DNA of 25,286 nucleotides, taken from positions 1 to 25,286 of the forward strand of contig JADGJH010000205.1 of NCBI GenBank assembly GCA_027596945.1, written 5' to 3'. This document shows positions 1 through 9,936 of the stretch, piece after piece. Both the position numbers and the translations under genes were made by a program. The first letter of the stretch is position 1; each line of letters begins with the position of its first letter. A model generated the notes under the pieces. It did not search any database. It worked only from the letters and a program-made list of their open reading frames with translations, and was not told the DNA's origin. Source of the stretch: Physocladia obscura (lineage: Eukaryota; Chytridiomycota; Chytridiomycetes; Chytridiales; Chytriomycetaceae).

Positions 1-66
1 ACTCTATTAAATATTATTTAACAGCTATTCAGCTTGTATAACACTTTTTCTTTTTAAATCTAACAC
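1..66 (+). repeat. 3' tail of an LTR-like repeat at the window edge
   Basis: The last bases of this stretch (CAGCTTGTATA followed by a T-rich run and AAATCTAACA) match the end of the LTR-like repeat at 21610-21917. The segment ends in CA, as an LTR should, and is followed by retroelement-like sequence. It is probably the end of a 5' LTR whose beginning lies left of the window. The match is short and diverged. Confidence 0.4.
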
Positions 67-429
67 CCATTGCAGGACAACAAAAGATTTGTTCTGATAA
101 CTCTCTCCTAATGGCTTCAAACTCTACTCAACAGAATTAATAACCAAAGATTTGGATTTTTAAGGAGATTCTTTTTTATTCTCATTCAGGAGTTCCAAAT
201 TTATAGTTTTGGATGTGAAAATGAAACAAAGAAGTTTCCAGAAAACAAAAAATAAAGAAAAACAGAGAAAAATGGAGAAATGAAAAAATAATGTAAATGG
301 TTGAATAAAAAGGAATGATAATTGAAAAGTAGATAAAATAATGATAAAAAAATAATATAGAAATAAAACAAGGTCTTGATTGTGCTTGGTTGTTGTGCTA
401 ATGTTGTTGTTTGAACAAGAACTGCACAC

Positions 430-890
430 CATTGCTAAACATCTTGGAACCCTTGACCATCTTGGTAACTCCAAATACTTTTCAAAACTTTATTTTGCTT
501 CTGGATATTATTAAATTCATATTTCCAAAGAAAACACTCCTAAAACTGCTTTTCATACCAAATATGGATACTTTGAATGGCTAGTCATGCCATTTGGACT
601 TAACACTTCTCCTGCTACTTTCAAACTACTATGAATAAAATCTTTTGCAACATGATTGACCCCTTTGTCACAATCTACCTGGATGACATCTTCATCTGTT
701 CTACTACTCTGGAAAAACACCTCAAACATCTGGACCAAATTCTCCAAAGACCCCAAGAAAACAACTTCCATGTCAGACTACATATATATTCTTTTCTCAC
801 TGATGAATTGGAATACTCGGGATACAAAATTTCAAAATTTGAAAAACCACATTCATATACTGACCTGCAAAGTTTTCTGGGATAGCTAAT
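430..890 (+). pseudogene. Ty3/gypsy reverse transcriptase fragment, degenerate
   Basis: Reading the + strand gives the classic finger/palm order of a Ty3/gypsy reverse transcriptase: SKLYFASGYY, then [20 protein letters not shown], then the catalytic box YLDD (about 676-690) followed by the LQSFLG connection motif near 870-885. The copy is dead: an in-frame TAA at 512-514 sits where a Gln is usual (CAA to TAA), and a one-base frame change near 628-631 separates the MPFG half from the YLDD half. Only about 370 bp lie between the LTR-like tail and the RT, so gag and protease are missing. No RNase H domain is recognisable. It is a Metaviridae-type retrotransposon relic, not an active element. 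Confidence 0.85.
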
Positions 891-959
891 TCAATTCACT
901 TCTTTGCTGAAAACATGGCACTTAACTTGCTCTACTATTTGGCATTCTCAGAAGATACA

Positions 960-1400
960 ACACAACAATGGTAATAGTTGACTATGCAACAAAACAAACA
1001 CAAATACTTCTCTGTCAGCAAAGTAACAATGCTAAACAACATAGCCAATCTCTACAAAATCAAATATGGAAACATCATGGACTTCAAAAGAAAATCTTAT
1101 GTGAATTCAACATACAATTCTTGTCCCAATTCTAGATAATACTCCTAAAATCTCCACATACTCATCAAGTAGTATTGGCATCATTCAATCTGCAAAAAAA
1201 CAGATACACAAAAATCAAAAACAACTGGGTCATCACCACTTAATGACATTTTGTATCACATTAGCAAGAATACAGGGATTTGGAATCAATGACACCAAGA
1301 ACTCTTCTACAGGATACACTCCTTTCATGTTAGACATAGGACAAGATCTGACATCAATATCACATTTTTTCACATTTAACAATTTCTTTTTTTGTTTTGA
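960..1400 (+). pseudogene. Ty3/gypsy integrase fragment, degenerate
   Basis: A short VIVDYATKQT-like piece near 968-1000 resembles the start of the integrase core. Around 1280-1355 the + strand encodes NDTKNSSTGYTPFMLDIGQD, the conserved end of the gypsy integrase catalytic domain (family pattern: N-S-x-H-x-S-T-G-x-T-P-F). Between them the frame is broken by several stops. It continues the same element as the RT at 430-890, in the same order and strand, so the internal region is heavily compacted by deletion. The 3' LTR is not evident. Confidence 0.7.
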
Positions 1401-2640
1401 GCTACTACTCAAATTTTCACAAAAACCCTTCATTAATCAACAACAATTCATTTAATCCCTAGGTAATTCTTCCTTTGTTATCACTCTTTTTCATTTTGAG
1501 TTCACTATTTTTTCATATCACCCTTTTTGAGATTTTTGGGTGGAGTTGTCTCTGGGCTTTTATTTTGATATTGGAGAACTATAAAAGGGATTTCATTTTT
1601 AAATAAAAATCACTTGAAATATTATAAAATTACACTAATCAATAATGTATATTAATTTCACAGTATACATGACCTAAGCTTGCCTGCATGAAAAACAGCA
1701 GCATATCAAGTAGCCACAGATAACTTATGCACTGCCCAAGACAAACAAGCAGCCACCACAAATTGAATTAATTCAAATGACTGTTTAAAATCAATAACCT
1801 TGCAGGAGTTTACATGTCTGATTAGTTCCAAAACTTTATGTGGTCCTGAACATATGTCAGAGAGCTTGGCAGTAGGTCTGACTGTTAATGTGTGGAAAAT
1901 TGCCTTTATACTGATGTGATTCAAATTCAGAAGTGTCTCAAGGAACAAAATGGAAGAAAAAAACTATGCAAAACAGGCTATAAAGAGGGCACTGGATTTA
2001 GTTTTTAGTGTAAAATCATACCAAATAAAAACCAACTCAGCTCTCAAATCTAAAGTTTACTATTAAGCTTCTGATAAACCTACCAGAATATCAACAAATC
2101 TTACTTGCACTATTTTAACAGACATTGGCCAATAATTTAAGTACCCCTAAAAACAAAACAATTGTCAAAGTCATTGCTAAATACTTAATATTTGTGCTAT
2201 TTTTTTGTGCAACATTATGGTAGTATACCAAAGGTTAATAATGTATTTACCTACCTGAAATGGATCTCTCTATATCTCCAGTCTCTTAGACATTGCTGGT
2301 CTGCAAAATATTCTTTGCAATGGTTATTCTGAAACCTGTGCGGAAAACTCTTCTGTTGATAGGTTTGGACATGGTGGAATAAATTTTTTTTAAAAAAACT
2401 AAAATTATGCAATTGTCTTCAAATTTGATTTCTTTGAGCAATTTGTTCATCCACATGTACTCCATTTTTCTAATAAGAAATGGGGGTTGGACAAATAAAA
2501 ATCAGGTCTGCTGTCTTCAGAGCAAATTCATTGAATTTTTTTTTCTCCATCACCTGTAAAATAAGTAAATAATATTAAAAAAATAAATAAATTTAAACAA
2601 ATAATAAAAACCAAAAAATTGGAATTGGAATATTTTGAAT
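1400..2640. other. Gene-free, CpG-free, AT-rich stretch
   Basis: No recognisable gene. A minus-strand frame at 1706-1948 stays open for about 80 codons and reads protein-like, with RPTAKLSDICSGPHKVLELI near its middle, but I recognise no family. I see only one CpG in this part (2341), so it belongs with the decayed transposon compartment. A TATAAAAGG box at about 1580 has no gene behind it. The CpG level jumps abruptly from about 2656, which marks the beginning of the gene block and probably the promoter/5' UTR of GT61-A. Confidence 0.6.
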
Positions 2641-2882
2641 TATCTTGCATCTTAACGATTTTTTATTTCTCGGGAAAACACTCGGTAAGGTGGAATCCAG
2701 TAAGACAGGATGAGAATTCGGTCAATTTGCAGGGTGGTCAAAGCAAAAAAGTACAAGCCGGAGTAAAATTTTTTTGCACGCACCAACAAGCCATTCATAG
2801 CCAAGAAGTTTCAGTCTCGCAAACCACTTCTCGGTTCCAAGCCAAGACAAAAATAACGACTCTTCTAAATAGGTAAAAAGGA

Positions 2883-5323
2883 ATGGCGGTGGAAGACGGC
2901 AGCGACGGCAAACGCCATGTGAGTATCAGTATCGGAACAATCGGTAACGCAAAATCAATGCCAACGAATACCGCGATTACGGTCGTGGACGGAAACGCAA
3001 TAATTGGACGCATTGCGCGCTTCAACCGACGACATCGGCACACCGTGTTTATCGTGGCAATGCTGGTTACTGCAATGCCCTGGACACTACTGTTGTTGTT
3101 GCGTTCGGCTCACCACTCAACGCCAATATCAGACAAAAGCAAAAGCATTGATAACACAACTGTAAATTCTGGAATCTCTGGTCAAAGTTTGGGTTCAAAT
3201 AATGAACCTCTTCACCAGTCGAAATACGTAAAACCATCAAACTCGACATTTAGTAAAGAATACAGTCCTCTCGTTGACCCCCCAAATTCGGCAGCTAAAA
3301 TTGCTACAGAGAAACTCGCGCAAATGCAAAAGCTTCCCCCAACCGCGTCTCCCCGCGATTACATTACACGCCACAAAGCAATAATGCCATCCTCATTTTG
3401 TGATTCATTCAGTAATGCGGACTTTTTGACTTCTTTTGACACTCTTCCGAATTTGGTGTGCGCAAATTCTGTACAACTGAAGGACAAAATCGATCCTGAC
3501 CTCTTTTCAAGCCAACTTAACGCTGCTTCGAATTACTCTTACGAGAATCTGCACAGCATGTTTCGTGGCGAAAACGACTACAAAAAAAAGATATTTCCCC
3601 ACATAAATCGCATCAAAGATCATCTCATCAATCGTCAAAGTACATTGCCTTTGAAGCTAACTTCCATGCCCGCTTCCGAACTCAATCAAAGCTCTTCAAT
3701 AGTTTTCTCTTCTTCAAACGAACCAATCTCGTCCAATATCAATCCGACTTCAGTATCTTGTGGTGTCGTTGATGACACTATTCCTCAGAGATATTGTGAT
3801 ACACGCAATATTGCAATTCGGTTGAATGCCATTCCGAAAGTCAACGATAAATCTGGTTTGAAATTGGTTCCAAAATTTGAACAAGTTTTGGAGGGAATGT
3901 GTTATCTTGATGAAAATTCATGGTTTGGACAGGGAATGGGTGAAGGTGCGGCAGGGTGGATGTATGGTGAGCTGAAAATATAAATTAAATAATCAATTTT
4001 TTTTTTTTTTTTTTTTTTTTCTAAAGAGGGCATGAAAATTTTGAATCCAGAAGCGAATTCGAAAATTGAATGTGATGTTTGGCTGAATACGCCAGTGTTT
4101 ATGATTTCAAGATGGGACACTACAAATCCATACCAATTCCATCAAGACGCTATGAATACGTTCATTGTTTACTCTCTCCTTGGTTTATCTCCATCGCAAA
4201 TCCAGCCCATAATTCTGGATGCACGCCACTCTGACGGCCCATATACAGCAGCCTGGTCCCACATTTTTTCCTCATCCCACCATCTCATCGATATTCGCCA
4301 ACTATCTGCATCAGCCGCATCACTCATCCCTTCGTCTAAATCCCAATCCGAAACGCAGATTCTCTGTATGCGTCGCGCTATTTGGGGAATACATGGCGGA
4401 ATTAGTCCTATGGCCCGTGGGGGCCGAAAACGCGCCAGATGCACGAGTTCCCCACTATTTTCCGCATTCAGCGAATTCATGCTTGACCGTGTTCTCGATT
4501 CTGCTGCCCACGAATCAAACAAACCGCTGATTGCATCCAATCTTGCCAAAACGGCACAAACGTTGTCATTGTCATCGACATTACCTGCATGGCTTCCGCT
4601 TCCAATAAAATCTACTCGATACGGGCTTCTGTTTGAAACCACCGTCCGCAACTTGTACGCCTCCGGCCACACAGCAGAAGCCGAAAAACTCGCCAAAGAC
4701 ACCATCGTCGTAACATACGCGATCCGAAAGGCAGCTACAATGCATGGATCTACAGAAGTTGGTGCATCGTTTGGCGTGCAATTTCATGGTGTTGACGGTG
4801 TTACTGCAGTTGATCCAGTGAAAGAGTATATTGACGGAATCGAGCCGGCATTGCAACGCATCGTGGCGAATGAGAATGCCTTGATTAATATATTATACAG
4901 GACGACTGAGAAATGGATGCATGCTCGTCCGGAGAAAATACGCAAAGTTGAGTTTCGGGCAATTGATTTTGCACAATTGAGTTTCGACGATCAAATGGCT
5001 GCTGCGCATAGCACCGATTTGTGGATTGGTCCGCATGGAGCTGCGTTTGTGCATTTGCTGTATCTGCGAAGGATGCCGTTTGCGGCTGTATTGGAGCTGA
5101 AGCCACCAGAAAGAGGCAGCAGTAATATGCAGTTTCACAATCTTGCAATCAAAATGGATAATATGTGAGTTCTTTTGTAGTGTTTGTGCTTTCTGTCCTT
5201 ATTTTTATAAACAGGTTCAGCTTTGTTAACATTGGAAAACTTGTTAATGAAGTTCAGATGCAACAAGTTCAACATGAAGTTGAATATCTTTTGGAAAATT
5301 TATATGATAGCCGACAATCTTGA
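2883..5323 (+). CDS. GT61-family (DUF563-like) glycosyltransferase, paralogue A
   Basis: Three exons, 2883-3966, 4027-5164 and 5215-5323, encode 776 residues in one continuous frame. The product is a type II membrane protein: a basic stretch (about 45-53), a single anchor helix (about 55-75), a Ser/Asn-rich stem, then the catalytic region. The exon 1/2 join restores GAAGW-MYEGM, which aligns with the paralogue at 9937-11890. Exon 2 carries ISRWDTTNPYQFHQD and the diagnostic IGPHGAAFVH motif (HGA at residues 698-700), typical of GT61 transferases, which work in the ER/Golgi lumen on glycoproteins or glycans. Donor and acceptor are unknown. Intron 1 has a run of more than 20 T before its acceptor. 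The ATG at 2883 was chosen because it precedes the anchor and sits at the compositional boundary. The family call is firm; the specific activity is not. Confidence 0.85.
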
Positions 5324-5610
5324 GAAGAGCAATGTTTTTCTTTTTTTTTCGGTTTTGCATATAAATTTTTTTGGAGTTCTTCGACTGTTTTTTCTTTATT
5401 TTTTATATGATACAAATATAATTCAAAGGAGCAATTTATCGGCTCAGCGCCATAATTAAGCTCGAAAATTTTTCAGTCAGCAAGTGCGGGAAGCGTTTTG
5501 GCTGTTTTGAAAATTCGTTGGGAAAGTTTCTTCAACATTCACAATTTATTAATCTATCCATTGCACAATAATTATGCATTAAAATTGGGATATAACCATC
5601 GCTCGCCAAA
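5324..5610. other. Convergent 3' intergenic region
   Basis: About 290 bp separate the stop codon of GT61-A (+) from that of FTR1-A (-). The region is AT-rich with long T runs, as expected for two facing 3' UTRs. I see no gene or structured element. Confidence 0.6.
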
Positions 5611-6988
5611 TTACTTTGCCTTAATGAATAAACTCTTCACCATTTTCTTAAACCCAACTTTTTCTTTTCCCAAACGACGTCGGCGTCTGTCTAGAAGCTT
5701 CATGGCAACCAAAACGCCACTAATAAAGCACCAGTACACAGCGTAACATGTGACACTGGCATATGTAGCATTATTACTCCATCCCAACACAGCGTTGAAA
5801 AATTGCCAGCCTCCTTGAGTAGAATCTTCGGGGTCGCAGCAAGTAACGTGCCTAATATAGCACGATATATTATAAGTCGGGATTATGTAGTGATATTTAC
5901 TTTGAATGCTTACCAAACATTTGTTTTAACATTCCAGTAGCTAGAATCATCAGAACCACCTCCAATCGCGTTGGTCCATGCGTTAAGTTCAAATTCGGAT
6001 ATTGATTTGGCCAAAAGACCACCAGATAGGTAGAAGATGAAGACGGCGGCTGAAACGAAGAATGTATGCAACTTAACTGAGTTTCCGGCACTGAAATTAG
6101 CGAGGGTTTATTAGAATTACGATTTCAAATGCCGTTGGTAACTTACCGAAATATTGCCCAACCAATTAGACATCCACATATTAAACCGACAATTACTGCA
6201 AGAGGAATGTTATCGGCACTTTCACTCAGAGTAAGCTATTTAAAAGTGGATAAGGAAAAAATAAAAGTAGTGAAATAGACACTTACTCCGCCCAAGAAAA
6301 CAATTCCTTCCAAGCCCTCTCGTAGGACAGTAACAAATGGAATCCAGAAGAATACTTGAATTGCTCTTCGATCTGTGCGAATTTCATTTTCGCTTTTTTC
6401 ATCAATATTCGCAATTTCTTTCTTTGGGTTGATATTTTCGTCAGCCAACATGGGAGTTGTGAGAGCCACGATTTCCACAATTTCAGTGTCTGAAACAGCA
6501 AAATCTTGCTGCTGGACTAACGTGTCGGTTCCGGAAATACCCTGATCAGCCAAAGACTTGTGCAACTTGCGATGCCACTTGGCCGTCAGTTCGTCTGATT
6601 TCAAGAACGCGAACGCCATTGCTGTGAGAAGAACGCAGGCAATCAGAGAAAAGATTGCTTCCCACAGCGACTCTGTTTGGTTCCACAAGTTATTTGCGTA
6701 TGTAAACCACACGCCCAGAAACGCGCCGCCCACCGCCATTGATGCAAGAAGTCCCACGCCTGTGCCGATCCAGATTACAGTTGTGAGACGGCGCCGCATT
6801 ACTCGCAGCTCTGTTCCACTGAACCGCGTATAAACAAACGCCAAAAGAACTGACACTACGATCGACGCTTCGGTACATTCTGTTGTTTGACAGAACTTTT
6901 CACTTACGTTTCAAATCACAAATACTGTTATGAAGCTCTCACCTCGAAAAATCACGAAGAAGAACGGCAAGGAAAAGCCTATGGCCAT
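5611..6988 (-). CDS. FTR1: High-affinity iron permease, FTR1 family (copy A)
   Basis: Five exons on the minus strand (6988-6943, 6879-6287, 6235-6147, 6090-5914, 5851-5611) join into 381 codons with all phases matching. FTR1 proteins move ferric iron across the plasma membrane together with a FET3 multicopper ferroxidase. The first 46-nt exon ends inside the first iron motif, and splicing creates R15-E-C-T-E19 (RExxE) in helix 1. The second motif REGLE (about 202-206) is followed by FLGG. The rest follows the family: SIPL/NIPL-like loop and VGLICG helix, a GWQFFNA segment after NVWHVTCC, and a basic cytosolic tail (DRRRRRLGKE). The loop between helices (about 110-190) is long, acidic and family-variable. 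All catalytic motifs are present, so it looks functional. The gene is convergent with GT61-A. No FET3 is in the window. Confidence 0.93.
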
Positions 6989-7296
6989 TTTTCGGATAAT
7001 TTCAAAGGTAATAGCATTGCCTTGTCGTTTTCGGTCCGTTTTTATAAGTGATTTGATGTTCGATTTCCTATTGGTTTGTAGGATTCCGAACTCGTGACCT
7101 GAGATGACCGAAAATTTTCTCATTGGGCGTTGAAACAAGACAATTCCCGATGTCCTGATGGAAAGTTTTTGGTCACAGCACACAAATATTAACAAAATAA
7201 AAATTAATAAATAAATAAATAAATAATAAGAAAGAAAGGACGAAAATGATAAAAAGGTAAGATTTCTTTGCTGATGTGTAATGAATTTTATTGACA
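6989..7296 (-). other. Upstream region of FTR1-A / 3' region of the 7297-8145 gene
   Basis: About 300 bp between two minus-strand genes. It holds an A/T-rich (TAAA)n-like tract at about 7200-7226 and a GGATAA near 6993-6998, just upstream of the start codon. The latter resembles a GATA site but is not the full ATCWGATAA box of known fungal iron regulators. No gene seen. Confidence 0.4.
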
Positions 7297-8145
7297 TTAA
7301 AATGAAAACATCATATCAAATATAAACCAAATCAAAGAAACTATGAAAAGTTTTAAAAAAATTAGCTCTTTTCGAAATGACACTCTTTTCAAAGGCAACT
7401 CTGTTTTTACAACAGGCATCGTGTCACCTTCACTGACAAATAATTCAACGGTTTCTTTTGTTTTTTGCTGAGTAGTTCCTAGCGTGCATTTGACGTCTTT
7501 TTTGCAATTGTTGTCAATAGCATCAGAAATAGTCAAATCTTCTTCCTCTTTTTTCTGAGTACCAAATATCCAATATCGAAGTCCGGAATCAGCATCCCAT
7601 TTCAACTTCAGATTTCCATATTTGCCTCTTGTGTAATAATAGAGAGCTATATCGTAAATCCATACAAGTAAATTTGCACAAATTTCAACACTCAGTAACC
7701 ACACGAAATCAACAAAGCCAAAAAAAGTTTCCAAAGAGATACCACTTCGTCGTCGTCGACGGCCACGCTTTTTTTTAATCTTTGATGATACTCGGAGATC
7801 AGTATTTTGTTCGAGTTTTGGAGGATTCAAAACAAGTCTAATTGTTTTTGAGTCGTGAATTTGATAAGCTTCAAGTCGTCGTGCGGCAGCAACAGGGATA
7901 TTCAAAGGCGAAATTGATACTTTTTCAGATTTTTGAGATTGTCTTGTGGTTGGTTTCTTTTTCAGCAAAAATATCTGTATCAGCATAACAAAAGGCCAGG
8001 CGAGAAATTCGACTATTCGGGTTGTAAGAATTATGGGGCTCGCGGCAAGGTTTACAAGAGCCGCCCATGTTCTGTCTATGAAATACATTGCAGCTAGAAC
8101 TTGTGGTGGCAATTCTTTGAGTACTTCTTCGTTTTCATTTTCCAT
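7297..8145 (-). CDS. Membrane-associated protein of unknown function with repeated DxxWxxxV helix motif
   Basis: A single-exon frame of 282 residues starting at the ATG at 8145. I do not recognise the family. It has a hydrophobic region at about 20-62, a very basic patch KKKRGRRRRRSG near 124-135, a second hydrophobic region at about 139-172, and a strongly hydrophobic C-terminal end (about 262-282) as in tail-anchored or multi-helix proteins. Residues near 23-42 and 146-163 carry the same pattern, [IV]DxxWxxxV[EN]xxA[SN], which also occurs once in the START protein encoded immediately upstream. A TELPLKRVSF segment near the end resembles TQLPFKKSRF of that neighbour. The two genes are on the same strand, 106 bp apart. 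Role unknown; a membrane-contact or lipid-related job is only a guess from the neighbour. Confidence 0.7.
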   Translation of the reverse strand: MENENEEVLKELPPQVLAAMYFIDRTWAALVNLAASPIILTTRIVEFLAWPFVMLIQIFLLKKKPTTRQSQKSEKVSISPLNIPVAAARRLEAYQIHDSKTIRLVLNPPKLEQNTDLRVSSKIKKKRGRRRRRSGISLETFFGFVDFVWLLSVEICANLLVWIYDIALYYYTRGKYGNLKLKWDADSGLRYWIFGTQKKEEEDLTISDAIDNNCKKDVKCTLGTTQQKTKETVELFVSEGDTMPVVKTELPLKRVSFRKELIFLKLFIVSLIWFIFDMMFSF

Positions 8146-8251
8146 TTGAAGATTAAAATATTGAAAATCTTGAGATAGTATAGTTTATTAGAAATCACAA
8201 ATGATGAAATAATTTTTCAAAATTTTTGAATTGAGGAAGAAATCGCAAATA

Positions 8252-9897
8252 TTAATATGGTGCTTGAGGATACGCATCTGATTCATCCAAAACTTTTTCC
8301 AAAACATAATTAAGCAATCTGTCATCATCGAGTTGCTGAAAACGAGATTTTTTGAATGGTAATTGTGTTGTGACAGACAATTGCGAATTTTTTCTATCCT
8401 CAAACGTTTTCAAATAATTGACTCCAGCAGTGATGAAACTTGCTGAAAACTCCACAGCCGCTTCCCAAACCGAATCAATCACATCAAAAACGATGCCATA
8501 GTTTCCCAAAGCATTTCCATTAATTCTATCCTCTTTCAAACTCTTTTTCATGTCATCGCCATCTTCAATTCCAATTGCACTATCAACAGGTGAGTTCACG
8601 TCCGCTGAAACTACTTCACCATTCACTTCATACACAGGTGCATTCGGAATGTTTGGTTGAATTGTTAAACTGATTCTTTCAGCAATCGAGCTCCGTTTCT
8701 CCACTCGTGGACGCGCAGTCACAGTTACAACATACGGCAACCCACCACTATTCGTTTGAGCCACGAATTTAAACTGCAACACGCAAGATGTATGATCAGT
8801 GCTCAGAAGTTCGCTACCGTCTTCAGGTGTGAAAGAATCCACCGAAACTTTATGTACGGTCATTTCGAGTCCATCAACGTGGGTCACGTCAATGTTTGCT
8901 CCCGCGAAGCCGTATTTACCTCGTCGTGGGAACGCGATTGAAAAATCGCTCTTCCCGGACGGGATTGAAATTTGGATTTTGAATGTATTTGTAGCATCGT
9001 CAACCCATTCATTTGAATGTACTAGGCGGCGAGAAGGACCATATTTCGTGAGACCTCCAAGTAGAAATGGCAATGTTCCGTTACTTTGAATTGCGTTTGA
9101 CACATTCAAAATACAGAGTGGTGCTTGAACTTGAATGAGTTTTATCAAAGCTTATTTGTTTTATTTTTGATTGAGTTTTTTCATGTTCAATACTGAAAAA
9201 CTCACAATGCGGAATTTGTCCTTTAACATCAATTTCAACAATATAAGTGACCGCAACGTCTTTATTGACCTGTCTCAAAAGCCAAGCGACCGCTTTTGCC
9301 TCACCGCGAATGAAAGTAGAAAAATAACTATTGTCCGGAGGCGCTTTTCCATCTTCAACAGATGTGCTGACAATAGCAGCTTCGTCACCGGCATTTTCAA
9401 GTCGGTAGCAGTTTGCTGTTAAAAAATCACGGGATCGTACAATTAGATTTCCTTTTTGGGAGCTGAGGACAAGGTTTTCGTTGTACGCAAGTGTTTCAAG
9501 AAGTGTTCCTTGATCGAAACGTGGATCCCCTGCGAGTGGGTTTTTTATAAAAATTACATTGGTTGCTGAAAATAGAAACTCCTTCAAAAGCCCCAATACA
9601 CACACAGACAAAAAACAACTCACATAGCCGACGACCCCCAAATCCTCTCAACACACTCGACACTTCTTGCACGCATATATTTTTTATGATACCATCTCCT
9701 CTGAAAGCCGGCAAAAGAGTTGCGCCTTCTGTTGTACTAGATTCAGGTTCTTTAATTGTGACTTTGATACCGCGCTCTGTTGTCACTGTTTTCCAACAAG
9801 ATTCATCAGCGTATATATCTCGAATATACTGTACAGCCGTATCAATTGCAAGGCGGTGTTTGTGGTTTGATTGTGACTTATTTTTACCCATTGACAT
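8252..9897 (-). CDS. START-domain lipid-binding protein with unknown C-terminal half
   Basis: Three minus-strand exons (9897-9624, 9565-9206, 9150-8252) join to 510 residues. The first 235 residues follow the START lipid-transfer domain: CWKTVTTERGIKV, a DPRFDQGTLLE strand, SRDFLTANCYRL, TSVEDGKAPP, and DVKGQIP followed by the C-terminal helix SLIKLIQVQAPLCIL, which appears only after splicing at 9205/9151. START domains carry sterols, phospholipids or sphingolipids between membranes. The C-terminal half (about 240-370) is predicted beta-rich (alternating hydrophobic pattern) and is not a family I recognise. It is followed by an amphipathic helix near 430-458 with the DSVWEAAVEFSAS motif shared with the downstream gene. 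The protein has no signal peptide. Its start lies only 40 bp from the stop of GT61-B. Confidence 0.8.
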
Positions 9898-9936
9898 TGT
9901 TCAAATGAAATAAAAAAACAAAACGAAAAACAAAAA

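Noticed and set aside
160..474. Open minus-strand frame with a run of hydrophobic residues
   Set aside because: Low-complexity Phe/Leu/Ile from A-rich DNA; it overlaps the start of the RT fragment on the other strand.
2619..2876. 85-codon plus-strand frame just before GT61-A
   Set aside because: Not in frame with the GT61 start and ends before it; no domain; more likely 5' UTR/promoter.
4169..4705. 178-codon minus-strand frame inside GT61-A
   Set aside because: Antisense shadow of exon 2, which carries the conserved GT61 motifs on the plus strand.
6911..7297. Long minus-strand frame that includes FTR1-A exon 1
   Set aside because: The upstream part is AT-rich low complexity; the FTR1 family starts with the short MAIGFSLPFFFV segment, so the ATG at 6988 is preferred.
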